Shown here piece after piece: positions 51,054 to 61,083 of a DNA stretch of 64,000 bases. Both the position numbers and the translations under genes were made by a program. How positions within the stretch are numbered: position 1 is the stretch's first letter; the number at the start of each line of letters is the position of its first letter. The stretch comes from CAIUGU01 sp965279735 (GTDB lineage Bacteria > Pseudomonadota > Gammaproteobacteria > Steroidobacterales > Steroidobacteraceae): NCBI GenBank assembly GCA_965279735.1, contig OZ257260.1, forward strand, positions 62,001 to 126,000, given 5' to 3'. A model generated the notes under the pieces. The model did no database searches and was not told the origin of the DNA. It saw only the letters and a program-made list of their open reading frames with translations.

Positions 51054-51713
51054 TCAAGGGTTATTACGTATCGGGGCCCGATAGAGGGCGCGTTCGGTAA
51101 CGACAGCATCGAGGGTCACGTCCCACGAATGAACATCGATGGCGGGCAGCTTCTGTAGTTCATAGGCCACCCCGATCAACCGTGGACGTTGCCACCGGCG
51201 TCCCGCCGAGAGGTACGCGAAGCGCCGATCATAGAAGCCGCCACCTGTCCCGAGACGGCGTCCCTGGTCATCGAATGCGATCAGCGGGACGAATACTCGA
51301 TCAAGCTTCCGCGGGTTGATGGGGCCCATCGAGGCGGGGGGCTCGAGCAAGCCAAGGCGGCTGCGGGTCAGGGATGCGAGATCCGTGAAGCGGAAGAATT
51401 CCATCCGGCGCGCCCTGAAGTCGACGACACGTGGCAGATAGACATGACACCGCAGACGGAGCGCGCGGGTAATGATTGGTGTTAGATCCACTTCACCCCG
51501 CACCGGAAGATAGACAGCGATGCGTATCCCGGGGCGCAGGAGATGCGCGCCGACTATCCGTCGCGCGATGTCGCGGGACGCTCTGGTCCGTTCAGCGGAT
51601 GAGAGCGCTTGGCGCTTCGAGCGCATCGTGCGGCGCACGGCATCACGCGTGGCGGAGGAGTTCGCCGCGTGGACACCGGAAGGGGAGGAGGCGCTACCCG
51701 CCTGTGCCGTCAT
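51054..51713 (-). CDS. 5-formyltetrahydrofolate cyclo-ligase (YgfA type)
   Basis: Up to 219 residues. The enzyme converts 5-formyl-THF to 5,10-methenyl-THF. Core motifs are the N-terminal basic helix RRTMRSKRQALSSAERTRASRDIARR, IAVYLPVRGEVDLTPII, CHVYLPRVV, PLIAFDDQGRRLGTGGGFYDRRFA and RLIGVAYELQKL. The frame opens at ATG 51713, but its first 25-29 codons overlap the 3' part of 6S RNA. A GTG at 51638 or ATG at 51626 may be the real start. No start has a clear ribosome-binding site. In E. coli the homologue is co-transcribed with ssrS. Confidence 0.88.
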   Translation of the reverse strand: MTAQAGSASSPSGVHAANSSATRDAVRRTMRSKRQALSSAERTRASRDIARRIVGAHLLRPGIRIAVYLPVRGEVDLTPIITRALRLRCHVYLPRVVDFRARRMEFFRFTDLASLTRSRLGLLEPPASMGPINPRKLDRVFVPLIAFDDQGRRLGTGGGFYDRRFAYLSAGRRWQRPRLIGVAYELQKLPAIDVHSWDVTLDAVVTERALYRAPIRNNP

Positions 51714-51881
51714 GGACCATTGCCCTCGACGCGGAGCAATAGGTGGGACCGAAACACGGCACTTAAGGCTTCCCGTTCGAGACGGACTTGCACAATGTTG
51801 CCGCGATCCATTGTCCCAGGGGTATTAACATTAGGGTCGAGGGGAAACCCGACCCATGTCGAACACCGCAGGCAGCGCCAA
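51688..51881 (-). ncRNA. ssrS: 6S RNA
   Basis: It sits between zapA and the 5-formyl-THF cyclo-ligase on the same strand, the position of ssrS in gammaproteobacteria. The minus strand holds AAGTCCGTC ... GGGAAGCCTTAAGTG, matching GGTCCGTC ... GAGAAGCCTTAAAACTG of E. coli 6S. The 5' end GGCGCTGCCTGC (51879-51868) pairs with GCGGGTAGCGCC (51701-51690), allowing two G-U pairs, which closes the long stem. The implied length of about 190 nt is normal. It binds RNA polymerase in stationary phase. A TACGAT box at 51892-51887 may be its -10. Confidence 0.85.
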
Positions 51882-51913
51882 ACGAAATCGTACTGAATCT
51901 TGCAGTCTGAAGC

Positions 51914-52228
51914 CTACAGCTCCAGCTGCCTGCCTTGAGTGAGCGCCGTCTCAACCCGCTCCCGCAGCTGCTTGATGCGGTTGCCCACATCGCTGTTCAG
52001 GGAAGTGCCCTGGTTGCGCAGCTTCAGCAGTTCATTCGCGATATTGAGGGCGGCCATGACCGCGATCCGGTCCAGCCCGACAACATTTCCGGCATCGCGG
52101 ATCTCCCGCATCTTGCCGTTCAGGTATTCGGCGGAATCCAGCAGGTCGGAACGTTCCTCGACCGGGCAGGCGACCTGGTATTCCTTTTCCAGGACACGGA
52201 CACTGATTCTCACCGTGCGATCGGTCAT
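51914..52228 (-). CDS. zapA: Cell division protein ZapA
   Basis: A 104-residue protein that bundles FtsZ filaments. It begins TVRISVRVLEKEYQVACPVEERSDLLDSAEYLNGKMREIRD and continues as the long coiled-coil LDRIAVMAALNIANELLKL, the E. coli ZapA layout and length (109). It overlaps the upstream ZapB-like gene by 4 nt. 6S RNA follows immediately. Confidence 0.95.
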   Translation of the reverse strand: MTDRTVRISVRVLEKEYQVACPVEERSDLLDSAEYLNGKMREIRDAGNVVGLDRIAVMAALNIANELLKLRNQGTSLNSDVGNRIKQLRERVETALTQGRQLEL

Positions 52229-52458
52229 GCGCCGTGCTCCATTGCCTTGAGACGTCCAATCATGGCTTCGACTCTGGCGCGTACCTGCTCGTTCTTCTGC
52301 AGGAGACTCGCCCGTTCTGTCATCAGCGTTTCCTGACGCTGGCGCAGGGCACGATTTTCTTCCTTGATCTGGGCCACCGTCGCGACGAATTCGTCGAGGC
52401 GCTTTTCGAGGCGCTTCAATTCCTGATCGACCGCGGTCTTGGTCTGCCCATCGCTCAT
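52225..52458 (-). CDS. ZapB-like coiled-coil protein (TIGR02449 family)
   Basis: A 77-residue, almost entirely coiled-coil protein: QELKRLEKRLDEFVATVAQIKEENRALRQRQETLMTERASLL. Short coiled coils directly upstream of zapA belong to the TIGR02449 family and are thought to act like ZapB in organising the Z ring; this is by position and composition. ATG 52458 is the first start after the divergent ygfB promoter region. It is co-translated with zapA (4-nt overlap). Confidence 0.85.
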   Translation of the reverse strand: MSDGQTKTAVDQELKRLEKRLDEFVATVAQIKEENRALRQRQETLMTERASLLQKNEQVRARVEAMIGRLKAMEHGA

Positions 52459-52578
52459 GGCCGGATTATGCGGGCATGCAGTCGCCCACGACAAGCGGGA
52501 CAGAGATAGGCCGTCAGGGCCGCGCCGGGCCTTGCTTCCTGCAGGAAGACAGGGTGGTTGCGGTGCTACCATATCGTC

Positions 52579-53124
52579 ATGTTGAATATTCTCCACGCCG
52601 AAGTGGCGCGCCTTCTGGAAGACGCCGCGGCAGAGCTTCCCGCCGCCGAGGCGCATGGCTGTCTGTGTGGCGCCCTGTGCGCGGCCGATGACTACTCGCT
52701 GGATCAATGGCTGCTCGAGATTGCGCCCGATGCGGGAGCCGGTATTCCTCTCAAGGCGCCCGATTCGCCCTTGAGGATATTGTTCGATTCCACCGTGCGT
52801 GACCTGCGCAGCGACAGCCTCGAATTCACGCCTTTACTACCCGACGATGAAATGGCGCTCGCGTATCGCACCGAAGCGCTTGCCCACTGGGCGCAGGGAT
52901 TTCTTTACGGGCTGGCCCTGGGCGAAATCGGTCGCCGTCCCGATCTGCCGCAGACCGTCATGGAGGTCCTTGGCGATTTTGCCGAGATCGGCCGTGCCAC
53001 GCTGTCCGGTCCCGATGAGGCCGTGAACGAAGCGGATGAAGAAGCTTTTGCCGAGCTCTACGAATTCCTGAGGGTAGGCGTCCAGCTGGTATACGACGAG
53101 TTGTTGCCGTTGCGGCAAGGCTGA
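52579..53124 (+). CDS. ygfB: UPF0149 / YgfB family protein
   Basis: A 181-residue YgfB-like protein. HAEVARLLEDAAAELPAAEAHGCLCGALCA is the family start, and HWAQGFLYGLALGEIG and EVLGDFAEIGR mark the second half. E. coli and Pseudomonas YgfB are 190-odd residues; in Pseudomonas it represses the AmpDh3 cell-wall amidase. Its position immediately before pepP and divergent from zapA is conserved. ATG 52579 is preferred to 52558. Confidence 0.92.
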   Translation: MLNILHAEVARLLEDAAAELPAAEAHGCLCGALCAADDYSLDQWLLEIAPDAGAGIPLKAPDSPLRILFDSTVRDLRSDSLEFTPLLPDDEMALAYRTEALAHWAQGFLYGLALGEIGRRPDLPQTVMEVLGDFAEIGRATLSGPDEAVNEADEEAFAELYEFLRVGVQLVYDELLPLRQG

Positions 53125-53143
53125 GTCTCAAGGAGTCCGGTCG

Positions 53144-54462
<1,319 letters not shown>

Positions 54463-54463
<1 letters not shown>

Positions 54464-55683
54464 TGCAGGCTGACGTCGTCATCGCTGGCGGCGGGATGGT
54501 CGGAGCGAGCCTCGCGCTCGCGCTCTCTCGACTGGATCTCGATGTCGCGCTGGTCGAAGCGGCACCCTTCACTACCGGTTCCAGTCCCAGCTTCGACGAT
54601 CGCACTACGGCGCTCTCCAATGGCAGCCGCAGGATCATGGAAGTGCTGGGTGTCTGGCCGCAGGTGCTGCACGAAGCCACGCCGATCAAACGCATCCACG
54701 TCTCGGACCGCGGCCGCTTTGGCTTTGCCCGCATTGATGCAGGCGAACTCGAGATTGACCAGCTTGGCCACGTCGTCCCGAACCGCGTGCTGGGAGCAGC
54801 CCTGTGGGAGCAGCTCAAGGCGACAAAGATCCGTGTCATCGCGCCTGCCCGGGTTGCCGACTATGTCGTGGAAGGGCAGGAGTGCCGGATCAAACTGGAG
54901 GGCAGTGCTGCGGGCTCTGGCGCAGTGAGTGCTCGTTTACTCATCGCAGCCGACGGTGCCCAATCGGCAGTCCGTGGCGCCGCAGGAGTGGGCGCATCCA
55001 CGTGGGACTACGAACAGACGGCACTCGTGGCCAACCTCACGACTCAACGTTTTCACGAGAACGTGGCTTACGAACGCTTCACGCCAGCAGGGCCTATCGC
55101 GATCCTCCCGCTCGCGGAGGGGCGCGTCGGCCTGATCTGGACGCTCCCGCCCGATCAGGCCGCGGCCACGCTTGCGCTGACCGATGATGAGTTTCTCTCG
55201 CGGCTGCAGGACGCCTTCGGCATGCGGCTCGGACGTTTCCTGAGCATAGGCAAGCGGCAGTCGTATCCGCTCAGCCTGACGCGGGCGGACGAACAGGTGA
55301 CCGAACGCGTCGTCATTCTCGGGAACGCGGCCCAGGGACTGCATCCGATTGCAGGCCAGGGCTTCAACCTGGGATTGCGCGACGTGGCGAGTCTTGCAGA
55401 GGTTCTGGCCGACGCTCGCTCGACCAGCGCTGCGATGGATCCCGGCGCCACCGACCTGCTGGAACGCTATCGGGCCTGGCGACAGGATGACCGGAGACGC
55501 ATCATTGCCTTCACGGATGGACTCGTGCGGGTGTTCCGCCAGCCGTTCGCGCCCATCCGGATGTTGCGCGACGTCGCGCTGCTTGCCTTCGATCTGTCGC
55601 CGCAAGCGAAGCAGGCGCTGTCGCAGCTCTCGCTCGGTGCGGCGGGTCGTGTTCCGCGGCTTGCCCGCGGCGCGCCGCTCTGA
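54463..55683 (+). CDS. ubiH: 2-octaprenyl-6-methoxyphenol hydroxylase-like FAD monooxygenase
   Basis: A 406-residue FAD enzyme of ubiquinone synthesis. VVIAGGGMVGASLALALSRLDLDVALVEA is the dinucleotide-binding motif, RLLIADGAQSAVR-like sequence (here LLIAADGAQSAVRGAAG) is the DG motif, and RVVILGNAAQGLHPIAGQGFNLGLRDVASLAEVL is the GD/FAD-binding end. UbiH and UbiI are paralogues; I name this UbiH because it sits between pepP and the second hydroxylase, as in E. coli (pepP-ubiH-visC). Confidence 0.92.
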
Positions 55684-55696
55684 TCCTTCGTCCGCC

Positions 55697-56905
55697 ATGC
55701 CCGCAAAACCCGACTACGACATCCTGATCATCGGCGGTGGCCTGGTGGGTGCGTGTCTCGCGAGCCTGTTGTCGACAGAGCGGAGTCTTGCGTCACTGCG
55801 CATCGGTCTGATCGAGGCACAACCCCCTGCGCAGCCGCCAGCCGGTGAGATCGACATTCGCGTCTCGGCGATCTCGCGCGCTTCGCAGGCGATCCTCAGG
55901 CAGGCAGGTGGCTGGCAGCTGCTGTCTCCCGCACACATCTCGCCTTACAAGGAGATGGTGGTCTGGGATGCGGGTGGCCAGCCTGATGGAAAAGGCTCCG
56001 TGCATTTCAGTGCCGATGCGACCAGCGAGCCCGATCTCGGCAGCATCGTCGAGAATCGCCAGCTGCAGTGGGCGCTGTACTCGACGCAGTCGTTGCGTGA
56101 TCGGGTCACGCTGCTGCGCGCCAATCTCACGGAACTGACGTTCGATGCGGCCAGTGCAATCGCCACCGCGAATCTTTCCGATGGCCGGCGTCTCACCGCG
56201 CGCCTCATCGTCGGCGCCGATGGTGCGGGGTCCCGGAGCCGCAGCCTCGCCGGGATCGAAGTGACATCGCGACCTTACGATCAGTCCGCGGTGGTGACTC
56301 ACGTCCGCATGGAACGGCCGCATCGCCAGACAGCCTGGCAAAGGTTTCTGCCTGATGGGCCCGTGGCATTGCTGCCGCTCGTCGATGGCCGTAGTTCCAT
56401 CGTCTGGACAACGGCACCCGACCACGCAACCCGTCTCGTCGAAATGCCTGCCGATGAATTCGAACGGGAGCTGCTTGCAGCGACTGATGGTGTACTCGGC
56501 AGCATCGAGCTCGCAGCGCCTCGCGCCCGCTTTCCGTTGCAGCTCATGTATGCACGGGAGTATTGCCGGCCCGGGTTCGTGCTGGTCGGGGACGCTGCCC
56601 ATGCCGTCCATCCTCTTGCGGGACAGGGCGTTAACCTGGGGTTTGCCGATTGCGCAGCGCTGGTAGCCATCCTTGCCGAGGCGGTAGCGACCAGTTCTAC
56701 CGGATGGGCAGATCGGCGCTGGCTGCGTCGTTACGAGCGCTGGCGGAAAAGCGACAACCTGCTGGCGGCCGGTGTCATTGACGGTCTGGGTCGGCTTTTC
56801 GGCCATTCCGATCCCCGCCTCAAGACCTTGAGGCGCGCGGGCCTCGACCTGGTCGACCGCAGCGGCCTGGCCAAACGCCTGCTCATCGGCCGGGCGACGC
56901 GGTAA
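55697..56905 (+). CDS. ubiI: FAD-dependent ubiquinone hydroxylase UbiI/VisC-like
   Basis: A 402-residue paralogue of the preceding enzyme: ILIIGGGLVGACLASLL (FAD fold), LIVGADGAGSRSRSLAGI (DG motif), and FVLVGDAAHAVHPLAGQGVNLGFADCAALVAIL (GD motif). It starts 14 bp after ubiH. In E. coli VisC (UbiI) hydroxylates C5 of the ring; that assignment is by position and sequence type. An in-frame extension upstream is shadow of ubiH. Confidence 0.92.
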   Translation: MPAKPDYDILIIGGGLVGACLASLLSTERSLASLRIGLIEAQPPAQPPAGEIDIRVSAISRASQAILRQAGGWQLLSPAHISPYKEMVVWDAGGQPDGKGSVHFSADATSEPDLGSIVENRQLQWALYSTQSLRDRVTLLRANLTELTFDAASAIATANLSDGRRLTARLIVGADGAGSRSRSLAGIEVTSRPYDQSAVVTHVRMERPHRQTAWQRFLPDGPVALLPLVDGRSSIVWTTAPDHATRLVEMPADEFERELLAATDGVLGSIELAAPRARFPLQLMYAREYCRPGFVLVGDAAHAVHPLAGQGVNLGFADCAALVAILAEAVATSSTGWADRRWLRRYERWRKSDNLLAAGVIDGLGRLFGHSDPRLKTLRRAGLDLVDRSGLAKRLLIGRATR

Positions 56906-57013
56906 ATCCTTCCCGGATCGTCCTGCTCTTGACAGGGCCGGCCTCCCCTTCAATCCTTGGCCGGGAGTTTGTCATTAGGGTGATGTGTTTCCCTTAAGAA
57001 AACGAGTCTGACC

Positions 57014-58153
57014 ATGGCCGTATCAAGCGATCACATGGGGATGTCCCGCTACTTCACCGCCCTCGAAGGCATGCTGGAAGGGACGGGTGTCAGATTGAAC
57101 GGGCCGAACCCGTGGGATATCCAGGTCAACGACGAAGTCTTTCTACAGCGCGCACTGGGCCAGGGTTCATTGGGCGTTGGCGAGTCCTACATGGACGGGC
57201 AATGGGATTGCGACCGTCTCGATGACATGCTCACCCGCGTGTTCCTCGGCGATGCCGATCGCCGACTGCCCAACGCCGGCCAGATGTGGGCCGCCTTGCT
57301 GGCCCGTATCGCCAACCCGCAATCGCCGCGCCGTTCCTTCAAGGTGGGCGAGCAGCACTACGATGCCGGCGACGATCTCTACGAGCGCATGCTCGACAAG
57401 AGAATGATCTACACCTGCGGCTACTGGCCGAACGCCACGACGCTGGAGGCCGCGCAGGAAGCCAAGCTCGATCTCGTCTGCCGCAAGCTGGGCCTGAAGC
57501 CCGGCATGACGGTGCTCGATATCGGCTGCGGCTGGGGCGGCGCTGCGAAGTTCGCGGCGGAACGCTATGGCGTCAGTGTCACGGGTGTCACGATCTCGAA
57601 GAACCAGGCTGCATCTGCCGAAGAGCGTTGCAAAGGGTTGCCCGTGAAAATCCTGCTGCAGGATTACCGCAGCGTGGAAGGCAAGTTCGACCGCATCTAC
57701 TCCCTCGGCATGTTCGAGCACGTGGGCGTACGCAACTACCGGACGTATTTCGAGACCGCGCGCCGCCTGCTCGTGGATGACGGTCTGTTCCTGCTGCATA
57801 CGATCGGCCGGAATCTTTCGGGCGTGACGAACGATGCCTGGATCGAAAAATACATTTTCCCGAACTCGATGCTGCCCTCAATGGCGCAGATCTCCGCCGC
57901 AACAGAGGATCTGTTCGTCACCGAGGACTGGCACGGCTTCGGTCCCGACTACGACCGCACACTCATGTGCTGGCACGAACGCTTCGTCGCCAGCTGGCCT
58001 GTCATCGGCTCGAAGTACGGCGAGCGCTTCCGTCGCATGTGGGAATTCTGGCTGCTGAGTTCCGCGGCATCGTTCCGGGCCCGGCGCGCCCAGCTCTGGC
58101 AGGTGCTGCTCTCGACGAACGGCATCGTCGGCGGCTATCCGGAAGTGCGCTGA
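57014..58153 (+). CDS. cfa: Cyclopropane-fatty-acyl-phospholipid synthase
   Basis: A 379-residue S-adenosylmethionine enzyme that adds a methylene bridge across cis double bonds of membrane lipids. Seen are DDLYERMLDKRMIYTCGYW (substrate region), VLDIGCGWGGAAKFAAERYGVSVTGVTISKNQ (cofactor site), SLGMFEHVGVRNYRTYF and FLLHTIGRN. Length equals E. coli Cfa (382). The desaturase at 2636 could produce its substrate. A 108-bp leader precedes the ATG; no terminator separates it clearly from ubiI. Confidence 0.95.
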   Translation: MAVSSDHMGMSRYFTALEGMLEGTGVRLNGPNPWDIQVNDEVFLQRALGQGSLGVGESYMDGQWDCDRLDDMLTRVFLGDADRRLPNAGQMWAALLARIANPQSPRRSFKVGEQHYDAGDDLYERMLDKRMIYTCGYWPNATTLEAAQEAKLDLVCRKLGLKPGMTVLDIGCGWGGAAKFAAERYGVSVTGVTISKNQAASAEERCKGLPVKILLQDYRSVEGKFDRIYSLGMFEHVGVRNYRTYFETARRLLVDDGLFLLHTIGRNLSGVTNDAWIEKYIFPNSMLPSMAQISAATEDLFVTEDWHGFGPDYDRTLMCWHERFVASWPVIGSKYGERFRRMWEFWLLSSAASFRARRAQLWQVLLSTNGIVGGYPEVR

Positions 58154-58174
58154 GTCCATAGCTAACAGCGCAGT

Positions 58175-58202
58175 CAGCCCGATGAAAACGATTCATCGGC
58201 TG
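58175..58202 (+). other. Hairpin after cfa
   Basis: CAGCC-(C)-GATGAA, loop AACGA, TTCATC-GGCTG: an 11-bp stem with one bulged base, 21 bp after the cfa stop. No T-run follows, so it may stabilise the mRNA 3' end rather than terminate. Confidence 0.5.
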
Positions 58203-58330
58203 TCATTGCCACCGAGCGGTTTGCCCGGACGCCGGTCGATGTTCTCCACGATGTTTCAATCGGCGATCCGCGTACGCTGCTCGGCTTCTTGTGGCGACGC
58301 CAGTTGCAGACAAGGACAAAGTTTTAAAAA

Positions 58331-58352
58331 ACCGCTAGGCTGAGGCGGTTTT
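58331..58352 (+). terminator. Short terminator-like hairpin touching the next gene's start
   Basis: ACCGC-TAGGCTGA-GGCGGTTTT, ending one base before ATG 58353, with an A-rich tract on the 5' side. As an RNA hairpin it would cover the ribosome-binding region of the UUP1 gene, so it could reduce read-through or limit translation. Confidence 0.5.
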
Positions 58353-59897
58353 ATGCGCAATCGCCAACTCTACCTTCTCGCCGCCTTCCTCGCGTTCGCC
58401 GGGCTCTCGCTCTTCGTCTACAAATACAAGACGCTGGGCTTTCCACTGCGGGCCGAAGAGCAGACGCAGGTCTGGAACATCGAAGCAGCGGTGAATTTCG
58501 AACCGGGCCCGACCGCGGTCAAGGTGACGCTGCAGATTCCGAGCCTCACGCCGGGTTACACGGTGCTGGACGAGAGCTTCGTGTCGCGTGGTTTTGGCCT
58601 CTCCACGCACAACACCACCAATGGCCGGGAAGCCCAGTGGGCAGTGCGCGAGGCGAGCGGTCCGCAGACGGTTTACTACCGGGCGCTGGTTTATCGCGAT
58701 CCCGCGCGCAACGTCGAGGATTCGACGCCACCGTTCCCCGAGATCCCGGAATTCGATGAAGCCTCGAAGATAGCCGTCGAGGGACTCATCGCGGATGTCC
58801 GCCGGCAGTCAGCGGACGTCGCCAGCTTCACCTCGGAGCTGTTGAGACACATCGGCGATGCGGGCAATGACCAGTACGTCCGGCTGTTTCTTAGCGACAC
58901 CAGCAGTCCCACCGCCAAGGCGCAGCTGGCGACGCGCATCCTCGCAGCGGCCCAGATTCCAGCTCGCGTCTCGCATGGCGTCTATCTGCGCGAACAGAGC
59001 GGCGCCGCCCGCGTAGTGCCCCTTCTTGAGGTGCATGATGGCGTGGAATGGCTTTACTTCGATCCCGTCACGCGCGCCCAGGGGTGGCCGCCCGATTTCC
59101 TGGTCTGGTGGCGCGGCAACAATTCGATCGGCCAGGTGGAAGGCGGCTCGATCAACGACGTCTCGCTGGCCGTCCAGCGCAACCTGCTCGATTCGCTGGA
59201 TGTCACGGAGCGGCGGGTGGAACGCCTCGGATCGCGTGCCTTCGACTTCTCCCTCTTCGCGCTGCCGATCACCACCCAGGCGGTGTACAGCGTGCTGCTG
59301 ATGATCCCGATCGGCGCGCTGGTGATCGTGTTCCTGAGAAACTTCATCGGCGTAAAGACCTTCGGTACCTTCATGCCGGTGCTTGTCGCGCTCGCGTTTC
59401 GCGAAACACAGCTGCTCTGGGGCATCGTGCTGTTCGCGGTGATCGTGGCCCTCGGGCTCCTGATCCGGTTTTATCTTGAGCGCCTGCGGCTGCTGCTGGT
59501 CCCACGGTTGACGTGCGTACTCACGGTTGTCGTTCTGCTGATGGCGGGCATCAGCGTGCTCAGCCAGCGCCTCGGCATCCAGCCCGGCCTCTCGATCGCG
59601 TTGTTCCCCATGGTCATCATCTCGATGACGATCGAGCGCATGTCCATCGTCTGGGAGGAGCGCGGCGCGTCCGAGGCAATGCAGGAAGGCTTCGGCAGTC
59701 TCATCGTCGCGGCGCTGACCTACGTCGTCATGGGCATCAAGTGGGTCGAGCACCTGATCTTCGTCTTCCCCGAGCTGCTGCTGGTGGTCCTGGCCATCAC
59801 GCTGCTGACAGGTCGTTACACCGGCTATCGCCTGCTGGAGCTGAAGCGCTTCAGGGCCTTCAATCGTTCGCCGGACCCTGCGGGGAACGAGTCCTGA
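58353..59897 (+). CDS. UUP1-family membrane protein with inactive transglutaminase-like domain
   Basis: A 514-residue protein. One N-terminal helix (YLLAAFLAFAGLSLFVYKY) is followed by a periplasmic part of about 260 residues belonging to the inactive-transglutaminase family (PF14400 type), then seven membrane helices from residue about 310 (AVYSVLLMIPIGALVIVFL ... LIFVFPELLLVVLAITLL; PF14402 type). The pair with an ATP-grasp ligase downstream is conserved in proteobacteria. The molecular role is not established; osmoadaptation has been suggested for related genes. It ends over the ATP-grasp start by 4 nt. Confidence 0.9.
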   Translation: MRNRQLYLLAAFLAFAGLSLFVYKYKTLGFPLRAEEQTQVWNIEAAVNFEPGPTAVKVTLQIPSLTPGYTVLDESFVSRGFGLSTHNTTNGREAQWAVREASGPQTVYYRALVYRDPARNVEDSTPPFPEIPEFDEASKIAVEGLIADVRRQSADVASFTSELLRHIGDAGNDQYVRLFLSDTSSPTAKAQLATRILAAAQIPARVSHGVYLREQSGAARVVPLLEVHDGVEWLYFDPVTRAQGWPPDFLVWWRGNNSIGQVEGGSINDVSLAVQRNLLDSLDVTERRVERLGSRAFDFSLFALPITTQAVYSVLLMIPIGALVIVFLRNFIGVKTFGTFMPVLVALAFRETQLLWGIVLFAVIVALGLLIRFYLERLRLLLVPRLTCVLTVVVLLMAGISVLSQRLGIQPGLSIALFPMVIISMTIERMSIVWEERGASEAMQEGFGSLIVAALTYVVMGIKWVEHLIFVFPELLLVVLAITLLTGRYTGYRLLELKRFRAFNRSPDPAGNES

Positions 59898-60889
59898 GCG
59901 TTCTTGCGCGTTACCGGTCGCTGGTCGACTCTGGAGTCCTCGGGCTCAACCGGCGCAACGGCGACTACATCATGCGGTTCAATCCGCGGCGGCTGTATCC
60001 GCTGGTCGACGACAAGCTTAAAACCAAGCAGCTTGCCCTGAAGGCGGGTATCGCGGTGCCGGATCTCTACGGCGTCATCGAAACACAGCACGACATTCGC
60101 CGGCTCCCGGAGATGGTGCGGCACCGGATGGAGTTCGTGCTGAAGCCGGCCCATGGGAGCGCGGGCGACGGCATTGTCGTCATCGCGGGACGCAGCGGCA
60201 GGCACTACCGCACCATCAGCGGCGACCTGCTCGACGAGGATTTTCTGGAACACCATCTTTCCAACGCCGTCAGTGGCCAGTTCAGCCTTGGCGGCATCCA
60301 GGACACCGTCATCGTCGAGTCGATGGTGCATTTCTCGCCGCACTTCGAGCGCCTGAGTTACCAGGGTGTACCCGACATTCGCGTGATCGTGTTTCGCGGC
60401 TTTCCGGTGATGGCGATGGTCCGCCTGCCGACGCGGCTGTCGCATGGCAAAGCCAACCTCCATCAAGGCGCGGTAGGGGCGGGCGTCGATCTCGCGACTG
60501 GCACCACGCTGGGTGGCGTCATGAACGGCGAGATCCTCGATGCTCATCCGGATACAGGTGTAGCGATTGCCGGCCTTGCGATCCCCGACTGGGACACGAT
60601 GCTCGATATTTCCGCCCGCTGCTTCGAGTTGACGGGCATGGGTTATATCGGCGTCGATCTCGTCCTTGATCGCGACCTGGGGCCGCTGGTCCTCGAGCTC
60701 AACGTTCGCCCGGGCCTCGCCATCCAGATCGCCAACCAGCAAGGCTTGCTGCGCCGCCTCGAGATCTGCGAACAACATGCCGACTTCGCTGCATTGCCGG
60801 CAGCCCGCATCGCGTTTGCAAAGCAGCACTTCGCGCACCCTGTCGGGCCGGTCCTCGACCCTGGCGAGATTGCGGGGCAGTTGGGGTAG
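59894..60889 (+). CDS. RimK-like ATP-grasp ligase (alpha-L-glutamate ligase-related, TIGR02291)
   Basis: A 331-residue ATP-grasp enzyme. GVLGLNRRNGDYIMRFNPRRLYPLVDDKLKTKQLA is the family start, VLKPAHGSAGDGIVVI is the ATP-binding loop, and GYIGVDLVLDRDLGPLVLELNVRPGLAIQIANQQGLL carries the metal-binding Glu/Asn. It ligates an amino acid to an unknown acceptor. No ATG, GTG or TTG lies between the upstream stop region and ATG 59972, which would remove the conserved NRRN. The CTG at 59894, overlapping the UUP1 stop and preceded by GGGGA, is the best start. Confidence 0.88.
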   Translation: MSVLARYRSLVDSGVLGLNRRNGDYIMRFNPRRLYPLVDDKLKTKQLALKAGIAVPDLYGVIETQHDIRRLPEMVRHRMEFVLKPAHGSAGDGIVVIAGRSGRHYRTISGDLLDEDFLEHHLSNAVSGQFSLGGIQDTVIVESMVHFSPHFERLSYQGVPDIRVIVFRGFPVMAMVRLPTRLSHGKANLHQGAVGAGVDLATGTTLGGVMNGEILDAHPDTGVAIAGLAIPDWDTMLDISARCFELTGMGYIGVDLVLDRDLGPLVLELNVRPGLAIQIANQQGLLRRLEICEQHADFAALPAARIAFAKQHFAHPVGPVLDPGEIAGQLG

Positions 60890-60913
60890 AGTGAAAAGGT
60901 GACGGCGAACTTC

Positions 60914-61032
60914 GTACCCTGAGGACCGGGCATAAATTCGCAGGTAGGCCTCCGGTTTATGCCCTGTCCTCAGGGTACAAGTAGGTCGCGAAGTGGCCCG
61001 AGGACAGGCCATAAACGACACGAAGGCCTGTC
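60914..61032. repeat. REP-like hairpin repeats, family B, locus 2 (three units)
   Basis: Units at 60914-60936, 60978-60956 (minus) and 60993-61015 share hairpin plus CATAAA with locus 1. The first two face each other: 23-bp arms 60914-60936 and 60956-60978 match at 22 positions, both outer ends being GTAC. CAAGTAGGTC and AAGGCCTG flank the third unit as at locus 1. The element lies in the 194-bp gap before the exported-protein genes. Confidence 0.78.
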
Positions 61033-61083
61033 AGCAGGCCCGATTCCGAAAAAATCTCGATAAGAAACCTCGGAGGAATTTCC

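Noticed and set aside
59825..61021. A 398-codon minus-strand frame over the ATP-grasp gene and repeat B
   Set aside because: It reads through the dispersed repeat. Its N-terminal residues CTLRTGHKP also occur in a frame at locus 1 of the same repeat, which shows that this part is repeat sequence, not gene.
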